64,000 bases of DNA from Phenylobacterium sp. (GCF_030681155.1 NZ_JAUXXE010000021.1:62001-126000); one strand, 5' to 3'. Shown: positions 1 to 8,711, counted from the stretch's first letter. Program-made: numbers and translations. The notes: generated by a model from the sequence alone, not told the origin.

Positions 1-143
1 TCCGTCAGGCGTACGGCCAAGCCCGCGATTAAGGCGGTGATGAAGATGAATACAGTTACGCCAAGGGCGACCCCGGATATCAGCAGAAGAGACTGACTGG
101 GGTTCGACAGGAGGTAGCGCCTTGCAACTTTGAAAACGAACAC
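1..143 (-). CDS. ABC transporter permease, N-terminal fragment (runs off window)
   Basis: Only the first 47 codons are in the window. Reading the minus strand from a GTG at 143 gives a short basic N-terminus (VFVFKVARRYLLSNPSQS) followed by a hydrophobic segment (LLLISGVALGVTVFIFITAL), the usual start of MacB/FtsX/LolC-type permeases, which carry one N-terminal membrane helix before a periplasmic domain. It begins 3 bases after the stop of the HlyD-type adaptor, so the two form an adaptor-permease operon that probably exports a small molecule, peptide or lipid. Start codon choice is uncertain because nothing downstream can be checked. Confidence 0.6.
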   Translation of the reverse strand, partial: MFVFKVARRYLLSNPSQSLLLISGVALGVTVFIFITALIAGLAVRLT

Positions 144-146
144 GAC

Positions 147-1253
147 CTATCCGTCCGGCGTTGGCGCAACAGGGCGGACGTGGGCGCCAGGGCGTGTGGT
201 GGCGGGATCCAGCACGACGCGATCTCCCTCGCGTAAGCCACGCTCGATAATGGCGTTCGCCGAGGGCCAGCGCATCACACTGACCTGGCGGAGTGCTACA
301 ATCCCCTGAGAATTCACGACGTAGACCTTTGGGGCGACGGTCGCATCCATGACAGCGCTGCGAGGCAGCACGATCGCGTCTTGGCGTAGGCGCACGATAA
401 TGGTCAGGTCGACGGATCGCCCTGGCGACAGCTCCTGGCCGGCGGCGGGCGCCAGCTTCACCTGCCGTCCCCCGGTCGCGGAGTCGATACGCGGAGAGAC
501 CTCGGTGACAAGGGCCGGAAAGATGGTGGCCGATCCTGAAAGAGCGGCGCGCGCAGTCAGGCCGGGTCTCAGTAGGTCGGCATAGGCTTCGTCCACGTCG
601 GCACGGATTTCAGATCCGGCTGACGAGCCTAGTTCAAACAAGGTTTCGCCCGCGGTCACGACCTGACCGTTGTCTATCGGGCGGAGCAGGACCGTGCCGC
701 TCATAGGCGCCCGAATGATAAATTCCCGCGTGCGCTCTCTGGAGGCGCGTGCCGCTGCGGCCGCGGCGGCGACATTGGCGTCTGCGGCCTGCAGCGTCGC
801 ACGAGCGACGTCCAGCGCGGCCGGCGCGGCAAAGCCCTTCTGCATCAGGGTTAGAGTGCGGTCGTATCGCAGTCGAGCGTCGGCGGCCTCGGCGCGCGCG
901 GCCCGTGCTCGCGCAAAATCTGCCTCTGTCAGGGCCTGTTCGACGGTAGCGCGTATGACCGCCAGGGGGGCCCCGGCGGCGACACGATCGCCGTCGTCAT
1001 GGAGCAGTCGGATCACCTGTCCGGGATTTGGCGACGCGACCTGGACCACGTCCTTGGGCCGGGCGCGGCCGACGACCGCGAGCGCCTGCTCGACCGTCTG
1101 CGGTTTGATCTCAAGCACCTCGACCGCAACTGGTCGTCGGGAGAGCAAGAGGACTGTCGCCGCGATGGCGCCGACTGTGAACAGCGCTATGAGCAGCAAC
1201 TGCATACGATTTGGCCGAACGGTTCTACTTTCACGATCCGTCGTACGAAGCAT
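147..1253 (-). CDS. HlyD/MacA-type efflux periplasmic adaptor subunit
   Basis: 368 aa. A single N-terminal membrane helix (about residues 18-38) is followed by a biotinyl-lipoyl half motif near 60-100, an Ala/Arg-rich coiled-coil hairpin (about 100-175), the second lipoyl half (APMSGTVLLRPIDNGQVV), then beta-barrel and membrane-proximal domains. This order is diagnostic of membrane-fusion proteins that bridge an inner-membrane pump and an outer-membrane channel. The next gene on the strand is an ABC permease, so this is probably a MacA-like adaptor of an ABC exporter rather than an RND pump. Substrate is unknown. Confidence 0.85.
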   Translation of the reverse strand: MLRTTDRESRTVRPNRMQLLLIALFTVGAIAATVLLLSRRPVAVEVLEIKPQTVEQALAVVGRARPKDVVQVASPNPGQVIRLLHDDGDRVAAGAPLAVIRATVEQALTEADFARARAARAEAADARLRYDRTLTLMQKGFAAPAALDVARATLQAADANVAAAAAAARASRERTREFIIRAPMSGTVLLRPIDNGQVVTAGETLFELGSSAGSEIRADVDEAYADLLRPGLTARAALSGSATIFPALVTEVSPRIDSATGGRQVKLAPAAGQELSPGRSVDLTIIVRLRQDAIVLPRSAVMDATVAPKVYVVNSQGIVALRQVSVMRWPSANAIIERGLREGDRVVLDPATTRPGAHVRPVAPTPDG

Positions 1254-1554
1254 TGCGTGAACCGTGCCGGAGACTAAGGGGCGGGTAGATTAGGAGTTTG
1301 ACGTTTTCGTGCCGCGCACGCCATCCAGCTAGATCTTTACTTCTACTGGCGAACGCCACGGTCTGCACAAAGCCATTGGAAAGACGTTCCTACAGGCTCC
1401 GACGCCGACATGGATGTAACGATCTAGATGCGCTTTCTTGTTTACGGGCGCGATCACGCATTGGATCGCCAGGAGAGCGCCTCATCTGAAGAATTGAGTC
1501 GATCAATGATGCTTTGGCGAGCGAGCATGGCCTCATCCGGCTGCTGCGCGCGTC
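1254..1554. other. Intergenic region, no gene seen
   Basis: This stretch lies between two minus-strand transcription units and must hold the promoter of the adaptor-permease operon. I see no convincing coding frame, RNA gene, inverted repeat or strong promoter motif in it. Confidence 0.5.
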
Positions 1555-2358
1555 CTAGTGGCGGGGTGGGCGCGGGAAGAAGCGGCTGGTGCGGGCGGCG
1601 TAGGCGGCGAAGGCGGCGGGCCGCGAGCGGTGCATATGAGCTTCGAGCAACGGTACGCCGGACACATGGTTCAGCAGCCAGTAGATGTAGGCAGGTCCGG
1701 TCAGCGCCAGCCAACCCAAGGGCCAAGCGCTGTCGATGTTGATGGCGAACACCGGCCAGGCGCACCACGCGAGCCACTCGAAGAAGTAGTTGGGGTGGCG
1801 CGACCATGCCCAGAGGCCCGCGTCACAGACTTGGCCGCGGTTGGCGTGATCGGCCTTGAATGCCGTGAGTTGGCGGTCGGCTATCGCTTCACCGAGAAGG
1901 GCCGACATGAAGATGAGGGCGGCCAAGCCATCCTGCAGACTTAGGCCTGGCGCCGGATTTCTCGCCGCCAGCAGTATGCCAAGGACAAGCAAGGCGCCGG
2001 CGCCGGCTTGCAGCATCAGAAAGCCGAATATCCGGGATTGAAAGCGGGGCCCCCATTCTTGGCGCAAGCGGGCGTAGCGCGCGTCTTCGCTTTCGCGGGC
2101 GGCGCGCGCCGCAATGTGCAGACCAAGCCGCAAGCCCCATAGGCCGATCAGCGCGGCCGTCAGCCATTGACGTGCGGAAGGCGAAACGCCGTCGACCGGC
2201 GTCAGGGCGACGCCCACGCCAGCCGCGCCGAGGCCCAAGGACCAAAAGGCGTCGGCCCAACCGCCTTGCAGGGTGCGCCTTTGGACAACCCAGGCCGCGG
2301 TCATCACCAGAACCATGAAGAGCGCCGCCGCGCCCCAAAGCGGCAGCAGGGGCGTCAT
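1555..2358 (-). CDS. DUF1295 family membrane protein (steroid 5-alpha-reductase-like)
   Basis: 267 aa. About seven hydrophobic segments are visible, with family signatures in the C-terminal half: FGFLMLQ, the GLWAWSRHPNYFFEWLAW block (the NADPH-binding region in the isoprenylcysteine methyltransferase/steroid reductase clan), and PAYIYWLLNHVSGVPLLE. The start at 2358 is chosen because its ATG overlaps the TGA of the anti-sigma gene (ATGA), indicating translational coupling; an in-frame start 12 codons upstream is less likely. DUF1295 genes are often found in ECF sigma/ChrR loci together with fatty-acid modifying genes, so a role in lipid modification under photo-oxidative stress is likely but inferred. 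Confidence 0.85.
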   Translation of the reverse strand: MTPLLPLWGAAALFMVLVMTAAWVVQRRTLQGGWADAFWSLGLGAAGVGVALTPVDGVSPSARQWLTAALIGLWGLRLGLHIAARAARESEDARYARLRQEWGPRFQSRIFGFLMLQAGAGALLVLGILLAARNPAPGLSLQDGLAALIFMSALLGEAIADRQLTAFKADHANRGQVCDAGLWAWSRHPNYFFEWLAWCAWPVFAINIDSAWPLGWLALTGPAYIYWLLNHVSGVPLLEAHMHRSRPAAFAAYAARTSRFFPRPPRH

Positions 2359-2993
2359 AGCCGGGCGAATGGCTGCATCAGCCGCCCCAGCCATCCGTCG
2401 AGCTGAATCTGGCCGTCCAGCGCGGCGACGCAGAGGCAGGGGTCGTCGGACACCACGCGCGGTTGGTGGATCACCTCGGCGTCAGCTTCCTCGAAATCGC
2501 CCACGTCGAACCGTTCAGTCTCGGTGGCGTAGGCGCCTGACAGGACGCAGGTCAGTTCCACGCCGCCGTGGGTGTGGCGGGGCGTCTCGCGGCCAGGATC
2601 GATTTTGAGGAGGATAACGCGGCAAGCGCCATCACGTGGGGCATGCACGTCGCGCACGCGTATCCCCGGGCCAACCCAGCGCCAGGGACCCAGGGCGTAA
2701 CGGCGCAGCGGCTCGGGGAGCTCCGGCATGTCATTGAGCAGGGGCTGAGCCGTCACCACGCCGGTGTCGGTCTCGATCCGCGCCATGGCGCGCGCCAGGG
2801 CGTCAGCTGACAGAGGTGAGGGAGATGTCTCATCAAGGAGCTCTCCACCCACGGCCTGGAGCCGGCGCACCCAGGCATGATTGGCGGGGCGCAAGGCCAA
2901 GTGAGCCGCCACCACCACAGCTTGCGGAGGGCTGAGGACGCCCGCGGCGTAGGCGAGCAGACGTTCCTCGGAAGGATTGCGGCGAGCGTTCAT
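2355..2993 (-). CDS. ChrR-family anti-sigma factor with C-terminal cupin, degenerate N-terminal zinc site
   Basis: 212 aa. The N-terminal anti-sigma domain (about 1-85) has the LLAYAAGVLS...VVVAAHLAL pattern of ChrR, and the C-terminal cupin (about 100-190) carries H-T-H, a glutamate four residues on, and a later H (VIHQPRV), the four usual cupin metal ligands. In the N-terminal domain, where ChrR from Rhodobacter has zinc ligands His6, His31, Cys35 and Cys38 (recalled alignment), this protein has Asn, His, Arg and Asn. Only the cupin site looks intact. The gene overlaps the sigma factor stop (TGATG), so the two are co-translated. It should sequester the cognate sigma until singlet oxygen or peroxide releases it. 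Confidence 0.88.
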   Translation of the reverse strand: MNARRNPSEERLLAYAAGVLSPPQAVVVAAHLALRPANHAWVRRLQAVGGELLDETSPSPLSADALARAMARIETDTGVVTAQPLLNDMPELPEPLRRYALGPWRWVGPGIRVRDVHAPRDGACRVILLKIDPGRETPRHTHGGVELTCVLSGAYATETERFDVGDFEEADAEVIHQPRVVSDDPCLCVAALDGQIQLDGWLGRLMQPFARL

Positions 2994-3568
2994 CAGGACG
3001 CCTCCTCGGAGAGTTCGAGCATCGCACGGAGTTTGATCATGGCGTTGCGAATACGGGATTTGACGGTGCCCAGCGGCAGATCGAGGCTGCGGGCGATCTC
3101 GGAATGAGGATTGTCCATGTAGAATGCCAGGCGCAGGACCTCGACCTGATCTGGTTTAAGACGGGCTAGAGCGTGGCGAACGCGTTCTGTGTCTTCGGAC
3201 ATCGACAGGATATCGTCCGGCCGGCGGACCTCCTCACCGGCCAATTCGATTTCGGGCGTCGGAAGGGGGCGGGCGTCGCGGCGCAGCATGTCGAGGCGCC
3301 GATTGCGCGCGATGGTGAAGATCCAGGTCGCGGCGCGCGCCTTGCGAGCGTCGAACAGATCAGCCTTGCGCCAAACCGTCAGCATGGCGTCCTGCGCGAA
3401 ATCCTCCGCCGCCCCGGGAGTGGCTCCGGACTTGATAAGCCAGGCCTTGAGCCGCGGGGCGAAATATTCGAACAACTGAGCAAAGGCCTCGCGGTCTCGT
3501 CGCAAAGCGACGGCCTCGATCAGCCGATCATACTTGAGCGCATCCTGCGCGGGGGCGGCCGGACTCAT
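2993..3568 (-). CDS. ECF RNA polymerase sigma factor (ChrR-linked, ECF11/RpoE type)
   Basis: 191 aa from the chosen start. Region 2 is clear (AFAQLFEYFAPRLKAWLI, AEDFAQDAMLTVWRKADLFD, WIFTIARNRRLDMLRRD) and region 4 carries an HTH (HSEIARSLDLPLGTVKSRIRNAMIKLRAML). The frame is open further upstream to 3661, with another ATG at 3619, but those first codons overlap a promoter-like TGATCC at 3654-3649, so I prefer MSPAAPAQD at 3568, which also gives normal family length. It is followed by its ChrR-like anti-sigma with a 1-base stop/start overlap. Expected targets are the divergent oxidoreductase-DUF1365-photolyase operon and itself. Confidence 0.9.
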   Translation of the reverse strand: MSPAAPAQDALKYDRLIEAVALRRDREAFAQLFEYFAPRLKAWLIKSGATPGAAEDFAQDAMLTVWRKADLFDARKARAATWIFTIARNRRLDMLRRDARPLPTPEIELAGEEVRRPDDILSMSEDTERVRHALARLKPDQVEVLRLAFYMDNPHSEIARSLDLPLGTVKSRIRNAMIKLRAMLELSEEAS

Positions 3569-3626
3569 GCGATCCGAGCGGACTTCAGCGGAGGTGAGAG
3601 GCGAGGGCTCAGCATGCATGAAACCT

Positions 3627-3654
3627 ATTACGCTTCGTCGAAAAGCCTGGATCA
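3627..3654 (-). promoter_or_regulatory. Candidate autoregulatory promoter of the ECF sigma operon
   Basis: On the minus strand TGATCC (3654-3649) is separated by 16 bases from CGTAAT (3632-3627). TGATC followed by a TAA-type -10 about 18 bases on is the pattern I recall for RpoE-ChrR promoters in Rhodobacter. If real, transcription would start near 3620, which rules out the start codon at 3661. Mapping the 5' end would settle it. Confidence 0.4.
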
Positions 3655-3732
3655 TTTCCAATCCGATCCCGAGGCTGACGCGTAATCCGCTTAAGTCCGC
3701 GGTGATTTCGGCGGGCGCATTTCGGAGCCGTC

Positions 3733-5070
3733 ATGCCGCTATCGCCCGCCAACACCTTCGACGGCCCGCTCAAAATCGCCGTGGTGGGGTCGGGCGTCGC
3801 GGCCCTTTCGTCGGCTTGGCTGCTGTCTCAACGTCATCGGGTGACCGTCTATGAGAAGGCCGAGCGCCTGGGCGGCCATTCCAACACCGTGACAGCCGCC
3901 GCCTTGTCGGGCGATGTCGCCGTCGATACCGGTTTCATCTGTTTCAACGACGCGACCTATCCCAATCTCATCGCTCTGTTCACCCATCTCGGCGTCCAGA
4001 CCCGCGCAACCGACATGTCCTTCGCCGTGTCGCTGGAGGAAGGGCGGTTTGAGTACGCCGCGCCGGGCCTCTTCGCCCAGAGACGCAATCTTTTGCGGCC
4101 ACGTTTCTGGTCAATGCTGAGCGAGGTCTTGCGCTTCTATCGTCAGGCTCCGATCCATCTGGGCGGACTGACTGATCCGGATCTGACGCTAGGCGACTAT
4201 CTGAAGCGTGAGGGTTTCAGTGAGGCGTTCCGCGATGACCATCTGCTGCCGATGGCGGCGGCCATCTGGTCCTCGCCGGCGCATACGCTGATGGACTATC
4301 CCGCCGAGGCCTTCATCCGCTTCTGTGGCAACCACGGACTGCTGAAACTGGTCGGGCGACCGCTGTGGCGCACCATCAAAGGAGGCAGTCGCGTCTATGT
4401 CGAACGCTTGGCGCAGGCGATTGAGGATGTGCGGCTGGATCATGGCGTGACGGCGGTTCGCCGCACGGATCATGGCGTGATGGTTCACGACAGCCAGGGC
4501 GGCGCCGAGCGGTTCGATCATGTCGTTATCGGCGCCCACGCCGACCAGGCCCTGGCCATGCTGGACGAACCGACTGCGCGGGAAAGGGAGGTGTTGGGCG
4601 CGTTTCGCTACAGCCGCAATTTCACGGTCCTCCACACCGACGCCGACCTGATGCCCCGTCGCCGTCGCGCCTGGGCCAGTTGGAACTATATCGGCGCCAA
4701 TGGAGGCCTGTGCGTCACCTACTGGATGAACAAGCTTCAAGGACTGCCTGGCCAAGACCTGTTCGTCACCCTGAACCCGCCGCGCCCGCCGAAGCCCGAC
4801 ACGCTGCTGCGCAGCGAGCTCTACGAACATCCAATCTTCAACCCGGCGGCTCTCGAAGCTCAGAAACAGTTGTGGAGCCTGCAAGGGCGGGGCGGCGTCT
4901 GGTTCTGCGGAGCGCACTTTGGCGCCGGCTTCCACGAAGACGGCCTTCAGTCGGGTCTTGCCGTGGCCGAGCAGCTTGGCGGCGTTCGCAGACCCTGGAC
5001 GGTCGCAAATGAGAGCGGACGTATCCATCTGTCGCCCGCTTCGGCCGGCGCCATGGAGCCGGCCGCATGA
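3733..5070 (+). CDS. FAD-dependent oxidoreductase (amine-oxidase fold, COG2907 type)
   Basis: 445 aa. An N-terminal Rossmann FAD/NAD motif (VVGSGVAALSSAWLL) and a following YEKAERLGGHSNT block identify the flavin amine-oxidase superfamily. GHSNTV and DTGFICFN are typical of COG2907 proteins that accompany DUF1365 and cyclopropane-fatty-acid-synthase-like genes. The C-terminal FAD-contacting segment is GVWFCGAHFGAGFHEDGLQSG. A CGGAG ribosome-binding site lies 8 bases before the ATG. The stop overlaps the next start (ATGA). In Rhodobacter such genes belong to the singlet-oxygen regulon and act on unsaturated membrane fatty acids; the same role here is inferred. Confidence 0.85.
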   Translation: MPLSPANTFDGPLKIAVVGSGVAALSSAWLLSQRHRVTVYEKAERLGGHSNTVTAAALSGDVAVDTGFICFNDATYPNLIALFTHLGVQTRATDMSFAVSLEEGRFEYAAPGLFAQRRNLLRPRFWSMLSEVLRFYRQAPIHLGGLTDPDLTLGDYLKREGFSEAFRDDHLLPMAAAIWSSPAHTLMDYPAEAFIRFCGNHGLLKLVGRPLWRTIKGGSRVYVERLAQAIEDVRLDHGVTAVRRTDHGVMVHDSQGGAERFDHVVIGAHADQALAMLDEPTAREREVLGAFRYSRNFTVLHTDADLMPRRRRAWASWNYIGANGGLCVTYWMNKLQGLPGQDLFVTLNPPRPPKPDTLLRSELYEHPIFNPAALEAQKQLWSLQGRGGVWFCGAHFGAGFHEDGLQSGLAVAEQLGGVRRPWTVANESGRIHLSPASAGAMEPAA

Positions 5071-5870
5071 CTGAGGCTTCCGCCCTTTATCGCGGCGGCG
5101 TCATGCATCGGCGGCTGAGGCCCAAAGTGCATGAGTTGAACTACCGCGCCTTCTGGCTGCTGCTTGATTTGGCTGAGATCGACGGACTGGACCGGCGTCT
5201 TGGGCTGTTCTCACGCAATCGGTTCAACCTGCTGTCGTTTCATGACCGCGATCACGGTGACGGCTCGGGCTCGGCGCTGCGGTCGCAGGTCGAGGCCTGG
5301 CTAGCGCGGGCGGGGATCGACATAGGCGCCGGGCCGATCCGCCTTCTGACCATGCCGCGGGTGATGGGTTATGTCTTCAACCCGATCAGCCTCTACTACT
5401 GCCACCGGACCGACGGCGGTCTGGCGGCCATGGTCTATGAAGTGACCAGCACGTTCGGCGTTCGCCACGCCTACGTCATTCCCGTTCCTGTTGAGGATCA
5501 GGCTCGGGGATTGATCCGGCAAGGCGCGGCCAAGGCTCTCTATGTCTCGCCCTTCATCGGGATGGACATGGACTATGAGTTTCGCGGTCATGCGCCGGCC
5601 GAGCGGCTGGACCTCACCATTGACGGCATCGAGGCCGACGGCCTGTTGATCACGGCGGCTATGTCCGCCGAGCGACACCCCCTGGAGGATCGCGACCTCT
5701 GGTCGGCTGCGCTCTCACTGCCTTTTATGACCTTCAAGGTCGTGGCCGCCATCCATTGGGAGGCGCTCAAGCTCTGGATCAAGGGCGTTCGCCTGACCCG
5801 CCAGCCGACACCTGCGCGCGAGCCTGTCACGATCCAGCATCACGCGCGGGAGAGCCGTCTTGGTCGATGA
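5067..5870 (+). CDS. DUF1365 family protein
   Basis: 267 aa. Family signatures are the start ALYRGGVMHRRLRPKVHELNYRAFWLLLDL, FNLLSFHDRDHGDG, and MGYVFNPISLYYCHRTDGG, followed by EVTSTFGVRHAYVIPV. DUF1365 proteins are of unknown biochemistry but are almost always encoded beside the COG2907 oxidoreductase and a fatty-acid methyltransferase. Here the methyltransferase is absent from the window and a photolyase follows instead. Translational coupling to both neighbours is seen (ATGA upstream, 11-base overlap downstream). Confidence 0.88.
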   Translation: MTEASALYRGGVMHRRLRPKVHELNYRAFWLLLDLAEIDGLDRRLGLFSRNRFNLLSFHDRDHGDGSGSALRSQVEAWLARAGIDIGAGPIRLLTMPRVMGYVFNPISLYYCHRTDGGLAAMVYEVTSTFGVRHAYVIPVPVEDQARGLIRQGAAKALYVSPFIGMDMDYEFRGHAPAERLDLTIDGIEADGLLITAAMSAERHPLEDRDLWSAALSLPFMTFKVVAAIHWEALKLWIKGVRLTRQPTPAREPVTIQHHARESRLGR

Positions 5871-7320
5871 AGCCACGCGTCCGGTTGTCCTGTGGTTTCG
5901 CCGCGACCTGAGACTCCAGGACAATCTGGCTTTGCACGCCGCCGTCGCCACCGGCCGGCCGATCCTGCCGCTCTACATCCTGGACGAGGCAGGCGAGGGA
6001 CGCCGCCTGGGAGCGGCCTCCCTCTGGTGGCTGGACAAGTCGTTGCGCGCTTTGGACGCCTCGCTAGGTCGATGCGGCGGCCGGCTTATTCTCCGCCGAG
6101 GCGATTCCGAGGCCGAACTGCGCCGCCTGATCGACCAGACCGGCGCCGATCAGGTGTTCATGAACCGAAGGTTCGAGCCGGACGCCTTTCTCCGCGACGC
6201 CGATATCGCTCATGCCCTGCAGAACGAGGGCGTTGCTTGCCAGGGCTTCAATGGGACGCTGCTGACCCGGCCCTCCGCGGTCCTGACAGAAGCCGGACGC
6301 CCTTACCGGGTCTTCACGCCCTTTCTGAAGGCGTTGTTGCGGGTGCTCCCGGATCTGGAGCCCCTGCCTGCCCCGACCCGCATTGTGACGCTCGAGACCC
6401 CGAGCGATGATATCGCCTGCTGGGGGCTGCATCCCAGTGAGCCTGACTGGTCGGGCGGATTCGACTGGGTCCCTGGCGAGGTTGGCGCAATTTCGGCGCT
6501 ATCGGCCTTCTTGGCGAGCGGTCTCAACGACTACGCTGCTAGTCGCGACATTCCAGGGCGGGCCGGGACGTCGCGATTGTCGCCCCATCTGCATTGGGGC
6601 GAGATCAGTCCGCGACGCGTGGTGCAGGAAGCCCGGCGCGCCGCCTGGGATGACCGCGCGCGCCCCGCCGAGGTGGACAAGTTCGTCGCCGAGATCGCCT
6701 GGCGGGACTTCTCCGCCCATTTGCTGCACGAGTTTCCCTACATGGCCGAGCGGGCGTTCCGGCCCGAGTTCGACGCCATGCCTTGGCGGTCCGACCCCGC
6801 CGGTCTCGCGGCCTGGAAGGAAGGGCGCACGGGCTATCCGCTGGTCGATGCGGGCATGCGCCAGCTCTGGGCGACCGGCTGGATGCATAATCGCGTGCGA
6901 ATGGTGGTCGCCTCATTCCTGGTCAAGCATCTGCTGATCGATTGGCGCGAAGGCGAGGCGTGGTTCTGGGACACGTTGGTGGACGCCGATCTGGCCAGCA
7001 ATGTGCAAAATTGGCAGTGGGTCGCAGGTTCCGGCGCCGACGCCGCGCCCTATTTCCGGATTTTCAACCCCGTCCTTCAGAGTGAGAAGTTCGACGCCGA
7101 TGGACGCTACGTCCGGCGCTGGGTCCCCGAGCTTGGGGCGTTGCCGGCCCGATGGATCCATGCGCCCTGGACCGCGCCCTCCGAGGTGCTGGCGCAGGCC
7201 GGCGTGCGCCTAGACCAGACCTATCCCCGTCCGGTTGTTGATCACAGCCAGGCCCGCTTGCGGGCGCTGGAGGCGTTGAAGACGCTGGCTTTGCGGTCAT
7301 CGGGCCACGGCGCAGAATGA
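5860..7320 (+). CDS. phrB: Deoxyribodipyrimidine photo-lyase (CPD photolyase)
   Basis: 486 aa, normal length for class I CPD photolyases. The N-terminal alpha/beta domain begins VVLWFRRDLRLQDNLAL; the FAD domain contains SRLSPHLHWGEISPR, WRDFSAHLLHEFP, the GYPLVDAGMRQLWATGWMHNRVRM core and WQWVAGSGADAAPYFRIFNPVLQSEKFD. These include the Trp and Asn residues that contact flavin and the lesion. The start is a TTG overlapping the DUF1365 gene, with alternatives not far downstream. It repairs UV dimers using blue light and is the last gene of the photostress operon. Confidence 0.93.
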   Translation: MVDEATRPVVLWFRRDLRLQDNLALHAAVATGRPILPLYILDEAGEGRRLGAASLWWLDKSLRALDASLGRCGGRLILRRGDSEAELRRLIDQTGADQVFMNRRFEPDAFLRDADIAHALQNEGVACQGFNGTLLTRPSAVLTEAGRPYRVFTPFLKALLRVLPDLEPLPAPTRIVTLETPSDDIACWGLHPSEPDWSGGFDWVPGEVGAISALSAFLASGLNDYAASRDIPGRAGTSRLSPHLHWGEISPRRVVQEARRAAWDDRARPAEVDKFVAEIAWRDFSAHLLHEFPYMAERAFRPEFDAMPWRSDPAGLAAWKEGRTGYPLVDAGMRQLWATGWMHNRVRMVVASFLVKHLLIDWREGEAWFWDTLVDADLASNVQNWQWVAGSGADAAPYFRIFNPVLQSEKFDADGRYVRRWVPELGALPARWIHAPWTAPSEVLAQAGVRLDQTYPRPVVDHSQARLRALEALKTLALRSSGHGAE

Positions 7321-7829
7321 ATTTTCGCAACTAGATATCTCGCACAGGGCGCGGACCTTGCCCGCCGTCCTTAACTGCTGGCGAATTCCCTATATGTGCT
7401 TGAGTTTGAGCGGGGGCTTTGCCCCAATGATGCGCCCTGAATTCCAGGGCTTTTTCGGCATGCGAAAGAGGTCGATCTGAGCCATGGCTCACCTCTGATT
7501 GGAAGCACCCACGCAGCCTATGGCATGCTACCCCTCGATTGGCGCCACGCCCGCCAGCAGAAGTTCCGAAGGTCACTTGAGGGTGGGTTTCGGCCACAGC
7601 GCGCGCCTGTCGTCTCGCCATGGCTATTGCAAGTCGCAGCGCTTGCGACCGATTCTCAATTTGGCCAGTCTTAAATTGCGCCGACAAACGTTCTGGCGGC
7701 CCGGGAGGGTGTCCAATACTCAAGCAAAATCAAACTAGAATGGTGTCTAACTGCTGCCCGAGGGGGCTTTGAATGCAAAGGGAATTTCGAAGCGACGTCT
7801 AACCTTTTCCGCTGTGTCGCGAGGGTGTC
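7321..7829. other. Intergenic boundary region, left edge of accessory island
   Basis: About 500 bases without a convincing gene. Besides the terminator it contains a perfect 14-base palindrome (TGAGCCATGGCTCA, 7478-7491) and two GTCTAAC heptamers (7745-7751 and 7795-7801). No tRNA or obvious attachment repeat was found. Confidence 0.4.
7434..7455 (+). terminator. Rho-independent terminator candidate after phrB
   Basis: A 6-bp perfect stem (GCCCTG with CAGGGC) encloses a 5-base loop and is followed directly by TTTTT. It lies 114 bases after the photolyase stop, facing the same way. This marks the end of the photostress operon and probably of the conserved chromosome before the accessory island. 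Confidence 0.6.
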
Positions 7830-8711
7830 ATGAGCGAGAAGGCGCGCGCCTGGGCGAGGAGGCAGACTGCCCCGTGTTCGGCCTCCAAGGCCGTCCTGCT
7901 GGAGCTAGCGGCGATGGCCAACGCTGATGATGTTTGCTGGCCCAGCAATCGATGCCTGGCGGCCGTCCTCCAGGTGACGCCTCGGACCATCCAGCGCTCG
8001 CTGCTCAAGCTGAAGGCGGCGGGACTCGTCGGAGTATCGACGCGGAGCCGCGACAACGGCGGCCAGACATCGAACCTCTACCGGCTGCCAATTGATAGCG
8101 TGAGTGACGTCCCCCGGAATGACGCTGACGACACTCCCCCCGTGGCGCAGGCGCCATCCCAAGGAAGGAAAAACCTAAGGGAAGATACTTCTGACGAAGT
8201 ATCTCCTGCGGAAGGATCCGATGGGGGCTTCGGGGCTTGGTGGAGCCACTACCCAAAGAAGGTTGGAATTCGAAACGCGCGGAAGCAATTCGATCAACTC
8301 GTCCAGCGAGGGCGCGTCCTGGTCGCTAAGTTGATCGAGGCTGCGCGCAGGTACGCGTTGTCAGTGCATGATCGGGACCCCAAGTTCATAAAGACGCCAG
8401 CTAACTGGCTCGCACAAGGCTGCTGGGACGACGAAGACGTTTCTGAGGCTGTCGTCGCTCGGCCAATCCTCGAAGAGTTTGGCGGCCCGCGAGAATTGCG
8501 CGCAGCGGTGGTGAAGCGATTGGGCTCCGCGTGGACGCGGAGTTGGCTCGACCCTTGCGCCTGGTCCGTTAGCAGTCGCGAGATTCTGCCCCGCACGAGC
8601 TTTGCCGGCGATCGCATTCAGCGTGATCTTGGTGAATTGCTTCGACGCTTCGACGTCAGGGTGGTGATGCCGCAGGTGCTTGGGAACGGGCGGTGGGCTG
8701 CCGGAGAGTAA
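7830..8711 (+). CDS. Helix-turn-helix protein with phage/plasmid replication-type C-terminus
   Basis: 293 aa. Residues 1-90 form a winged-helix domain (PSNRCLAAVLQVTPRTIQRSLLKLKAAGLV) of the kind found at the N-terminus of phage and plasmid replication initiators. A low-complexity linker follows, then WSHYPKKVGIRNARKQFDQL...YIKTPANWL-type sequence (FIKTPANWLAQGCWDDE), which resembles the C-terminal module of phage DnaT/O-like replication proteins. A GAGGG ribosome-binding site precedes the ATG. It stands alone before the defence genes and is probably a relic or working part of a mobile element. Function is inferred from domain look only. Confidence 0.65.
   Translation: MSEKARAWARRQTAPCSASKAVLLELAAMANADDVCWPSNRCLAAVLQVTPRTIQRSLLKLKAAGLVGVSTRSRDNGGQTSNLYRLPIDSVSDVPRNDADDTPPVAQAPSQGRKNLREDTSDEVSPAEGSDGGFGAWWSHYPKKVGIRNARKQFDQLVQRGRVLVAKLIEAARRYALSVHDRDPKFIKTPANWLAQGCWDDEDVSEAVVARPILEEFGGPRELRAAVVKRLGSAWTRSWLDPCAWSVSSREILPRTSFAGDRIQRDLGELLRRFDVRVVMPQVLGNGRWAAGE

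Noticed and set aside
7331..7723. 130-codon minus-strand frame in the island boundary
   Set aside because: It spans the terminator hairpin and palindrome and has no ribosome-binding site or family signal.
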